This document shows positions 17,008 to 25,043 of a DNA stretch of 64,000 nt, in pieces. Within the stretch, counting starts at the first letter, position 1. The number at the start of each line of letters is the position of its first letter. The DNA comes from Brevundimonas pondensis. GTDB taxonomy: Bacteria > Pseudomonadota > Alphaproteobacteria > Caulobacterales > Caulobacteraceae. The stretch covers positions 2,300,001 to 2,364,000 of the forward strand of contig NZ_CP062006.1 of assembly GCF_017487345.1 (NCBI RefSeq). Direction: 5' to 3'. The translations under genes were made by a program, and so were the position numbers. The notes below the pieces were generated by a model. That model made no database searches and had not been told where the DNA came from. It was given only the letters and a program-made list of their open reading frames with translations.

Positions 17008-17110
17008 GAATGGTCACGCGCGTCCGTCAAACTCGCGGATCAGAACGACTCCGCACGGACCGGAACTGCAATCGTCATGCCACGGATTACGAAAAGACGG
17101 GAGGGGCTGT

Positions 17111-17314
17111 TCAGCGGAAATTGAACAGGGCGTCGGCCGCGCTGCGCTTGGACGACTTGCCGTCAATGGCGGCTTTGGATCGCGCGATCTCGGCTTCCAG
17201 GACAGCGATCCGCTCGTGCAGGTCGTCCACGGCGTAGAGATCCAGATCCTCGCGTCCCAGCGCCTTCAGCGCCTCTCCGGCCTGGGGCCGGGGCTCAAGA
17301 TCCTCGAACGACAT
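17111..17314 (-). CDS. DUF1192 family protein
   Basis: A 67-residue protein of unknown function common in alphaproteobacteria. It starts MSFEDLEPRPQA, followed by the family's DLDLYAVDDLHERIAVLEAEIARSKAAI coiled-coil helix and a SKRSAADALFNF tail. The ATG at 17314 has GGAGG five bases upstream; a second ATG directly before it (17317) is also possible. The gene is divergent from the quinone oxidoreductase gene, with an 79-base spacer. No function is assigned. Confidence 0.82.
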   Translation of the reverse strand: MSFEDLEPRPQAGEALKALGREDLDLYAVDDLHERIAVLEAEIARSKAAIDGKSSKRSAADALFNFR

Positions 17315-17393
17315 CATCGCCTCCGTGGTCAGCGACCGCACGAACGCCTATGAAAACGCCCCAATGACAGAGATTGCAAGCGGTGGAGGCTTC

Positions 17394-18365
17394 ATGCGGG
17401 TCATCGAAATCATGGGCGGCCACGGTCCCGCCGAAGCGCTGACGCCAGCCGAGCGTCCTGAACCGACGCCGGGACCGGGCCAGGTCCGCATTCACGTCCA
17501 GGCCGCCGGCGTCAATCGTCCCGATATTGTTCAACGCGAGGGCCGCTATCCGCCTCCGCCCGACGCATCGGACTTGCTCGGCCTGGAAATCGCGGGCGAG
17601 ATCGACGCCATAGGCGACGGCGTGACCCGGTGGGCGGTCGGCGATCGGGTCTGCGCCCTGCTGGGCGGCGGCGGCTATGCGGAATACGCCGTGGTGGACG
17701 CCCGGCACGCCCTGCCCATCCCCGAAAATCTTGATTTCATACAGGCAGCCGCCCTGCCCGAGACCGCCTTCACCGTCTTCGCCAACGTTTTCGAGGGCGG
17801 GGGTCTGAAGGCGGGCGAGACCCTGCTGATCCACGGCGCCACCAGCGGCATCGGCGTCATGGCCATCCAGATGGCCAAGGCGGCGGGCGCCCGCGTCATC
17901 GCCACCTCGCGCGGCGCCGCCAAGGCTGAGGCCGCTCGCGCCCTGGGCGCCGACATCAGCCTGGACGCCACAACCGGCGACCTGCTGGAGGCCGTCAAGG
18001 CCGAAGGCGGCGCCGATGTGGTGCTGGACATGGTGGGTGCGGCCTATGCCGAGCTGAACCTGAATGCACTGAAACCCGGCGGGCGCTGGGTGGTCATCGC
18101 CACCCTGACCGGCGCCCTGGCCCAGATCGACCTGATGCGGGTCATGCTGAAGCGCGTGATCCTGACCGGCTCGACCCTGCGTAGCCGCCCCGCCGATGAA
18201 AAGGCGCGCCTGGCCGCCGCCGTCGAGCAGACCGTCTGGCCCTGGGTCGCATCGGGCCAGGTTCGAGCCAAGGTCGAGGCGATCTTCCCGCTGGAACAGG
18301 CCGCCGCCGCCCATCAGCGGCTGGAAGCCGGCGAGCACATCGGCAACATCGTCCTGACACTCTAA
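17394..18365 (+). CDS. NAD(P)H-quinone oxidoreductase, zinc-free MDR family
   Basis: A 323-residue medium-chain reductase that probably reduces quinones or enones with NADPH. The N-terminal catalytic domain has GQVRIHVQAAGVNRPDIVQREGRYPPPP, as in QOR/PIG3 proteins, and lacks the zinc-binding cysteine lobe. The Rossmann domain has GATSGIGVMAIQMAKAAGARVIAT. It resembles TP53I3/PIG3 most. The ATG at 17394 is preceded by GGAGG with good spacing; an ATG 30 bases upstream (17364) would add MTEIASGGGF and cannot be excluded. A terminator follows. Confidence 0.9.
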   Translation: MRVIEIMGGHGPAEALTPAERPEPTPGPGQVRIHVQAAGVNRPDIVQREGRYPPPPDASDLLGLEIAGEIDAIGDGVTRWAVGDRVCALLGGGGYAEYAVVDARHALPIPENLDFIQAAALPETAFTVFANVFEGGGLKAGETLLIHGATSGIGVMAIQMAKAAGARVIATSRGAAKAEAARALGADISLDATTGDLLEAVKAEGGADVVLDMVGAAYAELNLNALKPGGRWVVIATLTGALAQIDLMRVMLKRVILTGSTLRSRPADEKARLAAAVEQTVWPWVASGQVRAKVEAIFPLEQAAAAHQRLEAGEHIGNIVLTL

Positions 18366-18379
18366 GATCGCGCAAAGAA

Positions 18380-18405
18380 AAACGGGAGGCCGCAGCCTCC
18401 CGTTT
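18380..18405. terminator. bidirectional intrinsic terminator
   Basis: An 11-base stem AAACGGGAGGC/GCCTCCCGTTT with a CGCA loop lies between the convergent oxidoreductase and CVNH/crystallin genes. The A-rich left flank gives a good T-tract on the minus strand. Confidence 0.8.
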
Positions 18406-18412
18406 CATCGAC

Positions 18413-19054
18413 CTACCAGTTGCCGCCGCGACGTGCGGGGCGCAACGAAGACACCCGATCATTGAGACCGATCTGCCTGAAATCACGCAGATCGCCGTCG
18501 ATCACCTGACAGTTGCCTCGGAAGTTGGCGTGCTCGCACACTTCCCAGCTGCCACGTCCCAGGCGAACCGAGCTGATAGCGTCGTTCATACCGCTGTTTC
18601 GCAGATCGCGAACTTCCTGCCTGAAGGTCATCGACTGCCCCCGGTAGTCGGAGTCGCGATAGACGGTGATCCCGCCCTGGCCCCAGCCGCCGCCACCGCC
18701 ATTACCACCGCCCCAACCGCCGCCGTTTCCTCCACCCCAGCCACCGCCGGGACGACCGCTGTCCTCATAGTCGCCGCGGTGATTGCCGCAGACCAGAAGA
18801 CCATTGTCGTTGCCGATTTCGCTGCTGGAGCAGCGCGCCAGCTCGATGGAGGTTTCACGCACCTGCCCGCGTCGATCCCGGCAATCTGCGTACAGTCGAC
18901 CCTGGTTCACATAGGAGCCCGAACAGCTCTGGGCGTAGCTGCCGCGCGGCGCGCCGCGCATCTGGGCCTGAGCCTCGGCGGACGTGACGTAAACGGTGGA
19001 CAGGCCGCCAGTCGCGGCGACCACACTCGCGGCTGCAATCAAGAACCTTCTCAT
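18413..19054 (-). CDS. secreted CVNH plus beta/gamma-crystallin protein
   Basis: A 213-residue exported protein. The ATG at 19054 has GGAGGAG upstream and starts a signal peptide ending AEAQA. Residues of about 35-90 look like a cyanovirin-N homology (CVNH) domain: a YAQSCSGSYVNQGRLYADCRDRRG opening and an IGNDNGLLVC ending. A glycine-tryptophan linker made of GGGWGGGN-type units follows (about 100-130). The C-terminal 80 residues form a beta/gamma-crystallin domain (ITVYRDSDYRGQSMTF, then GSWEVCEHANFRGNCQVI, ending LNDRVSSLRP). CVNH domains bind glycans and crystallin domains often bind calcium, so an extracytoplasmic carbohydrate-binding role is a fair inference. The fusion is unusual. Confidence 0.78.
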   Translation of the reverse strand: MRRFLIAAASVVAATGGLSTVYVTSAEAQAQMRGAPRGSYAQSCSGSYVNQGRLYADCRDRRGQVRETSIELARCSSSEIGNDNGLLVCGNHRGDYEDSGRPGGGWGGGNGGGWGGGNGGGGGWGQGGITVYRDSDYRGQSMTFRQEVRDLRNSGMNDAISSVRLGRGSWEVCEHANFRGNCQVIDGDLRDFRQIGLNDRVSSLRPARRGGNW

Positions 19055-19268
19055 GGGACGGTCTCCTCCGCTGATCCCACGGCGCACAACGCGCCCTAAG
19101 CCACACAGTTCAACATTGACGATGAACCTTGGCTGTACGGCAAGGTCAGACGACGTTTTCATTTGGCGGGAAATCGCCTATACAGATGTTCTCGCGCCCG
19201 GCCGAAAGGTCGGGCGCCGCCGATTCAAACGCCCGTTTTCGGGCCGCAAACGCCGGGACGCACGCCCC

Positions 19269-19937
19269 ATGACCGACATCCTGATGCCCAAGGCCACCGC
19301 GGTCTGGCTGGTGGACAACACCTCGCTTTCCTTCGAGCAGATCGCCGCCTTCTGTGGCCTTCACCCGCTGGAAGTGCGCGGCATCGCCGACGGCGACGTG
19401 GCCCGCGACATCCGCGGCGTGGACCCGGTCACCGGCGGCCAGCTGACGCGCGAAGAACTGGAAAAGGCGCAAGCCAATCCCGACTACCGCATGAAGGCCG
19501 TGGTCAGCCGCCACGCCGAACTGCTGAAGCCGTCCAAGACTGGCCCGAAATACACGCCGGTGTCGCGTCGTCAGGACCGCCCGGACGCCATCGCCTGGTT
19601 CGTGCGCAACCACCCGGAAGTGACCGACGCCCAGATCGCCAAGCTGCTGGGCACGACCAAGTCCACCATCGAGACCGTGCGCAACCGCACCCACTGGAAC
19701 TCGGCCAATATCAAGCCGGTCGACCCGGTGACCCTCGGTCTGGTCGGCCAGCTGCAGCTGGACGAAATCGTCAAGAAGGCCGCCGACAAGAAGGCCAAGG
19801 ACGACGCCAAGAACGGCGGCGGCGTGCTGCAAGCCATTGAAGCCGAGCCCGAAGAGCCCGAGTTCGTCCCCGAAGAGCGCGTGCGCCCCGGCGCCGAGCC
19901 GACCGCGGAATCGGTCTTCGGCCGCAACGACGACTGA
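19269..19937 (+). CDS. trcR: cell-cycle transcriptional regulator TrcR (DUF1013)
   Basis: A 222-residue protein of the DUF1013 family, annotated in Caulobacterales as the cell-cycle regulator TrcR. It opens MTDILMPKATAVWLVDNTSLSFEQIAAFCGLHPLEVRGIADG, which has helix-turn-helix character, and has a second HTH-like segment, TDAQIAKLLGTTKSTIETVRNR, near residues 115-137. The tail is acidic (EPEEPEFVPEE) and disordered. The ATG at 19269 gives the conserved start; the open frame upstream is not coding. A near-perfect 15-base terminator follows. The direct targets are unknown here. Confidence 0.88.
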   Translation: MTDILMPKATAVWLVDNTSLSFEQIAAFCGLHPLEVRGIADGDVARDIRGVDPVTGGQLTREELEKAQANPDYRMKAVVSRHAELLKPSKTGPKYTPVSRRQDRPDAIAWFVRNHPEVTDAQIAKLLGTTKSTIETVRNRTHWNSANIKPVDPVTLGLVGQLQLDEIVKKAADKKAKDDAKNGGGVLQAIEAEPEEPEFVPEERVRPGAEPTAESVFGRNDD

Positions 19938-19957
19938 TCGTTCCGACCTGAACATGG

Positions 19958-19998
19958 AAACGGCCCCGAAGAGCAATCTTCGGGGCCGTTTTGTTTTC
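19958..19998. terminator. strong terminator after trcR, probably bidirectional
   Basis: A 15-base perfect stem (19958-19972 with 19977-19991), GCAA loop and a TTTGTTTT tract. It lies between the convergent trcR and DUF465 genes. Confidence 0.9.
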
Positions 19999-20008
19999 GG
20001 GGGCGGGC

Positions 20009-20182
20009 CTAGTGAGCCCTGGCCTCCAGACTAGTGATTTCTTCCTTCAGCCTGAGCTTTCTCTGCTTGAGTTCCCTGAGGTGTGTCGGGTCCGCGGTGG
20101 GCCGGCGGGTCTCCTGCTGGATGGTCTCATCCAGCGTCCTGTGCCGATTTCCCAGTTCGCGAATACGAGCCTCGATCGTCAT
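20009..20182 (-). CDS. YdcH/DUF465 family protein
   Basis: A 57-residue, almost wholly helical protein: TIEARIRELGNRHRTLDETI, then PTHLRELKQRKLRLKEEITSLE, the two-helix hairpin of DUF465 (YdcH). Its function is unknown. The ATG at 20182 has GGAGG eight bases upstream, so it is preferred over the ATG at 20197. A second, longer DUF465 protein is encoded at 21407. Confidence 0.82.
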   Translation of the reverse strand: MTIEARIRELGNRHRTLDETIQQETRRPTADPTHLRELKQRKLRLKEEITSLEARAH

Positions 20183-20297
20183 GGCTTGCGCCTCCATGTC
20201 TTAGGGACCACTACACTGAGCGCCCGGAACGACGGCCTGTGGAATCACATTGCGGTGACCCCGAGTCGCTCCGAACACGGAGACTGTGGAAGTCAAA

Positions 20298-20903
20298 ATG
20301 GCCGAAGATGTGAACTCGACCATACGGAACCCGAAGCCCCCGCGGTTGGTCGTTGGAATCTCTGGCGCTTCCGGCGTCATACATGGCGCGCGGGTGCTGG
20401 ACGCCCTGCGCGAACTCGGCGTCGAGAGCCATCTGGTGGTGACAAAAGCCGCCCTGCTCACTTTGTCGCAGGAGACGGATCTGAGCCCCGACGATCTGAT
20501 GTCGAAGGCGTCCGTCACCTACAAACTGGCCGATGTCGGCGCGGCCATCGCCTCGGGCTCGTTCCGCACCATGGGCATGATCGTCGCGCCCTGCTCGGTG
20601 CGGACCATGAGCGAGATCGCCACCGGCGTGACCTCGACCCTGCTGACCCGCGCCGCCGACGTGGTGCTGAAAGAGCGCCGCCCCCTGGTCTTGATGGTGC
20701 GCGAGACCCCGCTGCACCTGGGCCACCTGCGCACCATGACCGCCCTGGCCGAAATGGGCGCGACCATCGCCCCGCCCCTGCCCGCCTTCTACGCCAGACC
20801 CGCCAGTGTCGCCGAAATGGTGGATCAGTCGGTCGGTCGGGCCCTGGACCTGTTCGGCCTCGACTGGTCGGCGGTGCGCCGCTGGGAAGGCCTCAATACA
20901 TGA
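20298..20903 (+). CDS. ubiX: flavin prenyltransferase UbiX
   Basis: A 201-residue enzyme that attaches a dimethylallyl group to FMN to make the prenylated cofactor of the decarboxylase UbiD in ubiquinone synthesis. Motifs: VVGISGASGVIHGAR (FMN binding), MIVAPCSVRTMSEIATG (catalytic region), and LKERRPLVLMVRETPLHLGHLRTM. The first 18 residues (MAEDVNSTIRNPKPPR) are a non-conserved extension. The ATG at 20298 is chosen; a GTG at 20286 is in frame. It overlaps the next gene by four bases (ATGA). ubiD is not in the window. Confidence 0.93.
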   Translation: MAEDVNSTIRNPKPPRLVVGISGASGVIHGARVLDALRELGVESHLVVTKAALLTLSQETDLSPDDLMSKASVTYKLADVGAAIASGSFRTMGMIVAPCSVRTMSEIATGVTSTLLTRAADVVLKERRPLVLMVRETPLHLGHLRTMTALAEMGATIAPPLPAFYARPASVAEMVDQSVGRALDLFGLDWSAVRRWEGLNT

Positions 20904-21367
20904 GCGATCTCTGGACCTGGGCCGTCGCCGCCTATGAGGCGCCGGGCGTGGCCGAAGCCTGCCTGAGTCTGCAGGACCACAACGAGCAGAACGCGCCCCT
21001 GCTCCTGTGGGCCGCCTGGGTCGCCGTCACCGGTCGCCGCCCGGACGAGGAGACTATCGAAGCCGCCTGCGACGCCGCCCGCGCCTACGACACCGTCGTC
21101 GTCGCCCCCCTGCGCGCCGTGCGGCGCACACTGAAGGCGCCCATACCCGACGTCGATAATGACCACCGCGAAGCCTTGCGCCAGCAGGTCAAGGCGTTGG
21201 AGCTGGACGCCGAGCGCCGCCTGATGCTGGAGCTGCAAGATCTGGCCCCGCCCCCGTCAGGCGCCGCCCGCCGCGCCATCGACGGCCTGGCCGAGACCGC
21301 GAAGCTGTGGGCCCGCGTGGTGCCGCGTCCGGCGCTGACGACGCTGGCGGATCGCCTTCCCGCCTGA
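20900..21367 (+). CDS. TIGR02444 (DUF2390) family protein
   Basis: A 155-residue protein beginning SDLWTWAVAAYEAPGVAEACLSLQDHNEQNAPLLLWAAW, the signature of TIGR02444/DUF2390. It is predicted soluble and helical. The family has no established function. The ATG overlaps the ubiX stop by four bases, so the two are translationally coupled here, which may hint at a link with quinone synthesis, but that is only context. Confidence 0.82.
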   Translation: MSDLWTWAVAAYEAPGVAEACLSLQDHNEQNAPLLLWAAWVAVTGRRPDEETIEAACDAARAYDTVVVAPLRAVRRTLKAPIPDVDNDHREALRQQVKALELDAERRLMLELQDLAPPPSGAARRAIDGLAETAKLWARVVPRPALTTLADRLPA

Positions 21368-21406
21368 CGGTCGGTGGGCTATAAGAGGGGGCTTTCGGGG
21401 CGAGCC

Positions 21407-21631
21407 ATGAACGACGACCAACCTTTCCTGTCCGATGAGGACAAGCAGCTTCGCGATACGCTGAAAGCGCTCCTGCAGGAGCACGCCGACCTCGACGCCT
21501 CGATCGAGGCCCTGGGCCACATGCCCATCCCCGATCAGCTGCGCATCGCCCGCCTGAAGCGCAAGAAACTGGCCCTGCGCGACGAGATCGTGAAGGTCGA
21601 GGACCGCATCCTGCCTGACATCATCGCCTGA
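21407..21631 (+). CDS. YdcH/DUF465 family protein
   Basis: A 74-residue helical protein: EDKQLRDTLKALLQEHADLDASIEAL, a short MPIPDQLR turn, then IARLKRKKLALRDEIVKVEDRILPDIIA. This is the DUF465 coiled-coil hairpin, longer at the N terminus than the copy at 20009. The ATG at 21407 is preferred to an upstream in-frame TTG or GTG. Its function is unknown; the gene may be read through from ubiX. Confidence 0.82.
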   Translation: MNDDQPFLSDEDKQLRDTLKALLQEHADLDASIEALGHMPIPDQLRIARLKRKKLALRDEIVKVEDRILPDIIA

Positions 21632-21655
21632 TCTGATCGGGCCAACGGAACAGAA

Positions 21656-21817
21656 ATGATGAAAGCCCCCTCAGCTTCGCCCCGTATTTCCGTTCAGTTG
21701 ACGATACTGGCCCTATCCATCGCCGCGCTGGCCATGGCCACGAGCTTGAACCTGCTCATTGACGCCGGAGCACTGGTCCATGACATCACGTGCCCGACGC
21801 ATGGATGGGTCAGCTAA
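21656..21817 (+). CDS. small single-pass membrane protein (hypothetical)
   Basis: A 53-codon frame with a double ATG at 21656/21659, preceded by CGGAACAG, and a TAA at 21815-21817. The product starts MMKAPSASPRIS and has a hydrophobic segment VQLTILALSIAALAMATSL, then a short tail with one Cys. The codon ends are GC-rich as in neighbouring genes. It fills the gap between the DUF465 gene and the convergent diguanylate cyclase gene. I know of no family; it could be a chance frame. Confidence 0.45.
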   Translation: MMKAPSASPRISVQLTILALSIAALAMATSLNLLIDAGALVHDITCPTHGWVS

Positions 21818-21830
21818 GGCCAACCTGGCG

Positions 21831-22406
21831 TCAACGCGCCTTCTTCCTCAGCCACATGGCGGCGTCGGCTTCGGACAGCCAGACCTCGGGGTCAGTCTGC
21901 CCGGCATAGGCGCGGACGCCGAACGATCCGCCCAAGGCCACGGTCGCGCCCTCCCAGACGAAGCCCTCGGTTTCCAGAGCCTCCGACAGGCGCCTGGCCT
22001 TTTCGCGCCCCTCGTCCGCCCCCGCATTCATCAGCAGAAGCGCGAATTCGTCGCCGCCCAGGCGCCCGACCGCATCGGACTCGCGCACATTGGCCAGCAG
22101 CAGGTCCGCGACGGCCATCAGGGCGGCGTCGCCCGCAGCGTGCCCCAGGCCGTCATTGACACCCTTGAACCCGTCCATGTCCAGATAGAGCAGCGCCGCC
22201 TCGACCTCATGACGGCGGCAATAGGCCATGCTGCGGCTCAGTACGCTCATGAAGCCGCGCCGGTTCAGCGCGGGCGTCAGGACGTCGTGGTCCGCCAGGG
22301 CCTCGGCCGTCTCGGCGCGCGCGGTCAGAACCGCGACCTGGGCGCGCAGCCGTTCGATCTCGGCGTGCAGATCGATCTCTGCAGTCGGTTCGGCCACGTC
22401 GGTCAA
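21831..22406 (-). CDS. diguanylate cyclase (GGDEF)
   Basis: A 191-residue enzyme that makes cyclic di-GMP from two GTP. After an N-terminal helix of about 30 residues that looks like a coiled coil (IDLHAEIERLRAQVAVLTARAETAE), a full GGDEF domain follows: LTPALNRRGFM, DMDGFKGVNDGLGHAAGD and RLGGDEFALLL. An RESD motif five residues before GGDEF is the product-inhibition (I) site. There is no sensor or membrane domain, so activity may depend on dimerisation through the helix. The start is unsure: TTG at 22406 or GTG at 22397; no ATG is near. It is monocistronic. Confidence 0.86.
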   Translation of the reverse strand: MTDVAEPTAEIDLHAEIERLRAQVAVLTARAETAEALADHDVLTPALNRRGFMSVLSRSMAYCRRHEVEAALLYLDMDGFKGVNDGLGHAAGDAALMAVADLLLANVRESDAVGRLGGDEFALLLMNAGADEGREKARRLSEALETEGFVWEGATVALGGSFGVRAYAGQTDPEVWLSEADAAMWLRKKAR

Positions 22407-22532
22407 GTCAGGCTCCGGGATCGCGAATCGCAGGCGACTCAGGCCCTCGCGACGCCGATGATTCTAACGACCTTGGTTGCGGGCGCAACGCGCGTGCTGT
22501 AACGGGCCGCTTTCCGTGTGGGGAGCCTTCGC

Positions 22533-23024
22533 ATGACCGCCTCGACGCCACCCGTCGCCATCATCATGGGCAGCCGATCCGACTGGCCGACGATGAAGCT
22601 GGCCGCTGAACGCCTGGATCAGCTGGGCGTCGCCTGGGAAGCCAAGGTCGTCAGCGCCCACCGCACGCCCCAGCGCCTCTATGACTTCGCCACCAATGCA
22701 AAGGCGGCAGGCCACAAGGTCATCATCGCCGGCGCCGGTGGCGCGGCCCACCTGCCCGGCATGGCCGCCTCGATGACCGACCTGCCCGTCCTGGGCGTGC
22801 CGGTCCAGTCCAAGGCCCTGAAGGGCATGGACAGCCTGCTCTCCATCGTCCAGATGCCCGGCGGCGTGCCGGTCGCCACCCTGGCCATCGGCGAGGCGGG
22901 CGCCGCCAACGCCGGCATCCTGGCGGCGCAGATCCTGGCCCTGTCGGACCCCGCCCTTGCCGAGCGTCTGAGCGCCTTCCGCGCCGCCCAGACCGCTTCC
23001 GTCGCCGAAACCGTCGAGGACTGA
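22533..23024 (+). CDS. purE: 5-(carboxyamino)imidazole ribonucleotide mutase
   Basis: A 163-residue class I PurE that converts N5-CAIR to CAIR in purine synthesis. Key blocks: [12 protein letters not shown] (phosphate binding), [14 protein letters not shown] (active-site His), [15 protein letters not shown] and VPVATLAIG. The ATG at 22533 follows GGGGAG. The stop is followed after one base by purK, so the two are an operon, as in many bacteria; their products act in sequence. Confidence 0.95.
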   Translation: MTASTPPVAIIMGSRSDWPTMKLAAERLDQLGVAWEAKVVSAHRTPQRLYDFATNAKAAGHKVIIAGAGGAAHLPGMAASMTDLPVLGVPVQSKALKGMDSLLSIVQMPGGVPVATLAIGEAGAANAGILAAQILALSDPALAERLSAFRAAQTASVAETVED

Positions 23025-23025
23025 C

Positions 23026-24108
23026 TTGCCCCAACTGCCCCTGAGCCCCGGATCGACCCTCGGCATTCTCGGCGGGGGCCAGTTGGGCCGGATGCTGAGC
23101 CAGGCCGCCTCGCGCCTCGGCTTCGACGTGGTGATCCTCGACCCGCAGCCCGACTGCCCGGCCGCCCGCGTCTCGCGCGCCCAGATCACCGCCCCTTACA
23201 ACGATCCCGACGCACTTCAGGCCCTGGGTCGCCTGTGCGACGTCGTCACCTTCGAGTTCGAGAACGTGCCCGCCTCGTCGGTCGAGACCCTGGCTGAGGC
23301 CGGCGCCCTGGTCGCGCCGGGACCGACCGCCCTGGCCGTGGCTCAGGACCGGGTGGACGAGAAGACCTATCTGAACGCCGTCGGGGCCGTGACCGCCGAT
23401 TTCGCCGCCGTCGCGACCTTGGATGACCTCACCAAGGCCATCGACAAGCTTGGCCTGCCCGCCGTGCTGAAGACCCGCCGCGAGGGTTACGACGGCAAGG
23501 GCCAGGTCTGGATCCGCGACGCCGCCGACGCCGAGGCCGCCTTCGACGCCATCGGCCGCCGCCCCGCCGTTCTGGAAGCGGCCGCCGTGTTCAACCGCGA
23601 ACTGTCGGTGATCGCCGCCCGAGGCCACGATGGCGTCGTCGCCGTCTATCCCCTGGGCGAGAACATCCACGCCAATGGCGTCCTGAAGACCAATCTGGCC
23701 CCGGCCGCCGTCGATGCGAAAACCCAGGCTCGCGCCGTGGAAATCGCCGCGGCGGTGCTCGACGGCCTCGACTATGTCGGGGTCATGGGCATCGAGCTGT
23801 TCGACATGGGAGACGGCGTTCTGCTGGTGAACGAAGTCGCCCCGCGCGTCCACAACACCGGCCACTGGACCCAGGACGGCTGCGTCTGCGACCAGTTCGA
23901 ACAGCACGTCCGCGCCATTGTCGGCTGGCCGCTGGGCCCGACCGAGGCCCACGCCCGCATCGAGATGACCAATCTGCTGGGTGACGAGATCGACCAGTGG
24001 CGCGCCCTGGCCGCCGAGCCGAACGCCCGCCTGCACCTCTACGGCAAGCACGAGGCCCGCGCCGGACGGAAAATGGCGCACGTGAACCGGGTACTGGGCG
24101 CCGCCTGA
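23026..24108 (+). CDS. purK: 5-(carboxyamino)imidazole ribonucleotide synthase
   Basis: A 360-residue ATP-grasp enzyme that makes N5-CAIR from AIR, bicarbonate and ATP, the step before PurE. Blocks: LGILGGGQLGRMLSQAASRLG at the N terminus, VLKTRREGYDGKGQ (ATP-grasp loop) and NEVAPRVHNTGHWT (metal and substrate). The start is TTG at 23026, one base after the purE stop; the conserved N-terminal motif lies close behind, so it fits. A palindromic repeat element follows directly. Confidence 0.95.
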   Translation: MPQLPLSPGSTLGILGGGQLGRMLSQAASRLGFDVVILDPQPDCPAARVSRAQITAPYNDPDALQALGRLCDVVTFEFENVPASSVETLAEAGALVAPGPTALAVAQDRVDEKTYLNAVGAVTADFAAVATLDDLTKAIDKLGLPAVLKTRREGYDGKGQVWIRDAADAEAAFDAIGRRPAVLEAAAVFNRELSVIAARGHDGVVAVYPLGENIHANGVLKTNLAPAAVDAKTQARAVEIAAAVLDGLDYVGVMGIELFDMGDGVLLVNEVAPRVHNTGHWTQDGCVCDQFEQHVRAIVGWPLGPTEAHARIEMTNLLGDEIDQWRALAAEPNARLHLYGKHEARAGRKMAHVNRVLGAA

Positions 24109-24115
24109 CACAGGC

Positions 24116-24249
24116 CCTCCGTCATTCCGGGGCCCACCGCCAGGTCGGAACCCCGAACCCAGACGTGTTGTTCAAAAAGCCCTCGCTTCCTGCCTGCCCT
24201 CGCCGTCTAGATTCCGGGTTCGCTCTACGAGCGCCCGGAATGACGGAGG
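24116..24249. repeat. palindromic intergenic repeat element (about 134 bases)
   Basis: The ends are a 16-base inverted repeat: CCTCCGTCATTCCGGG at 24116 and CCCGGAATGACGGAGG ending at 24249. A further inner copy of ATTCCGGG (24211-24218) can also pair with CCCGGAAT (24234-24241). It fills the gap between the convergent purK and COQ9 genes and ends four bases before the COQ9 stop. This looks like a REP or MITE-type element. A single copy is seen here. Confidence 0.65.
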
Positions 24250-24253
24250 TAGG

Positions 24254-24943
24254 TCACGTCGTTGGCGCTTCCTTCGCCCCATACCTCAACCGCCCCAGGG
24301 CGTCCGTGACGGCCTTGATCGGCGCGTCGAAGTCCTTGCCCGCCTTCCACTTCTCGAAGGCCATGACGTTCTCGATGCGGCGGGCGACGAAGGCCTCGGC
24401 GGCCTCTCGGCCTTCGAACCAGCGCATGGTCAGGGCGGGGATCAGGATGCCGCCCAGGATGGCACGCTTGGAATAGTGGTTCTGGTCTGTCGCCGTGTCG
24501 CCCGCCCATCGCCACAGGTGGTCGGCGCTCTCCCACGCCAGCTTGAAGCCCAGATCCACATTGGTCGGCAGGGTCAGGAAACCGGCGCAGCGCTTCGCCG
24601 CCTCGATGTCCTGAGCCCCCGCCTCCATCCGGGCCGAGACGGCGGCGGCGATTCGCTCGCGAATCTTCATCGTGGCGGCAGGCGCGGCTTCCAGCGCCTG
24701 AAGCGCCCGCGAATCGTGACGGCGCGACAGCAGGACCGCCAGGTCGCGCGCCCCGTTCGGCAGCAGAAGTTCCTCGTCCCCCAGCGACAGCCCGTTCGCC
24801 TCGCAGGCGGCGCGCGCCAGTCGGCTGTTCCAGCCCAGCCCGGGTGCGCGTTCTATGGCGGCGTCCAGCACGGCCTGCTCCATGCGGGAGGCCCAATCCT
24901 CCTGGGCGGCGGTCTTGGGAGCGGCGTCGGCGGTCTGGGTCAT
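24254..24943 (-). CDS. COQ9 family protein
   Basis: A 229-residue protein of the COQ9 family, a lipid-binding factor for ubiquinone synthesis that in eukaryotes presents intermediates to COQ7. The C-terminal part is typical: NVDLGFKLAWESADHLWRWAGDTATDQNHYSKRAILGGI and FVARRIENVMAFEKWK. The N-terminal half has a TetR-like helical fold. The ATG at 24943 follows GGGG; an ATG at 24973 is in frame. It is divergent from rpsU, a neighbour pairing that is common in alphaproteobacteria. Confidence 0.88.
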   Translation of the reverse strand: MTQTADAAPKTAAQEDWASRMEQAVLDAAIERAPGLGWNSRLARAACEANGLSLGDEELLLPNGARDLAVLLSRRHDSRALQALEAAPAATMKIRERIAAAVSARMEAGAQDIEAAKRCAGFLTLPTNVDLGFKLAWESADHLWRWAGDTATDQNHYSKRAILGGILIPALTMRWFEGREAAEAFVARRIENVMAFEKWKAGKDFDAPIKAVTDALGRLRYGAKEAPTT

Positions 24944-25003
24944 ATCCCCAGAATAGTCCGCTCCTGCTGGCATTTCGAGCCATCACGATTGGCTGTGACG
25001 ATC

Positions 25004-25032
25004 TGGACAGGCCCCGTCGCGTCGTGTATCAG
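25004..25032 (+). promoter_or_regulatory. candidate sigma-70 promoter of rpsU
   Basis: TGGACA at 25004-25009 (five of six to TTGACA), a 17-base spacer, then TATCAG at 25027-25032. It would give a leader of roughly 95 bases before the rpsU start. Confidence 0.42.
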
Positions 25033-25043
25033 CGCGCCTTCAT

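Noticed and set aside
18413-19162. Longer start (19162) for the CVNH/crystallin protein.
   Set aside because: The extra 36 residues would precede a complete signal peptide, and the ATG at 19054 has a strong GGAGGAG site.
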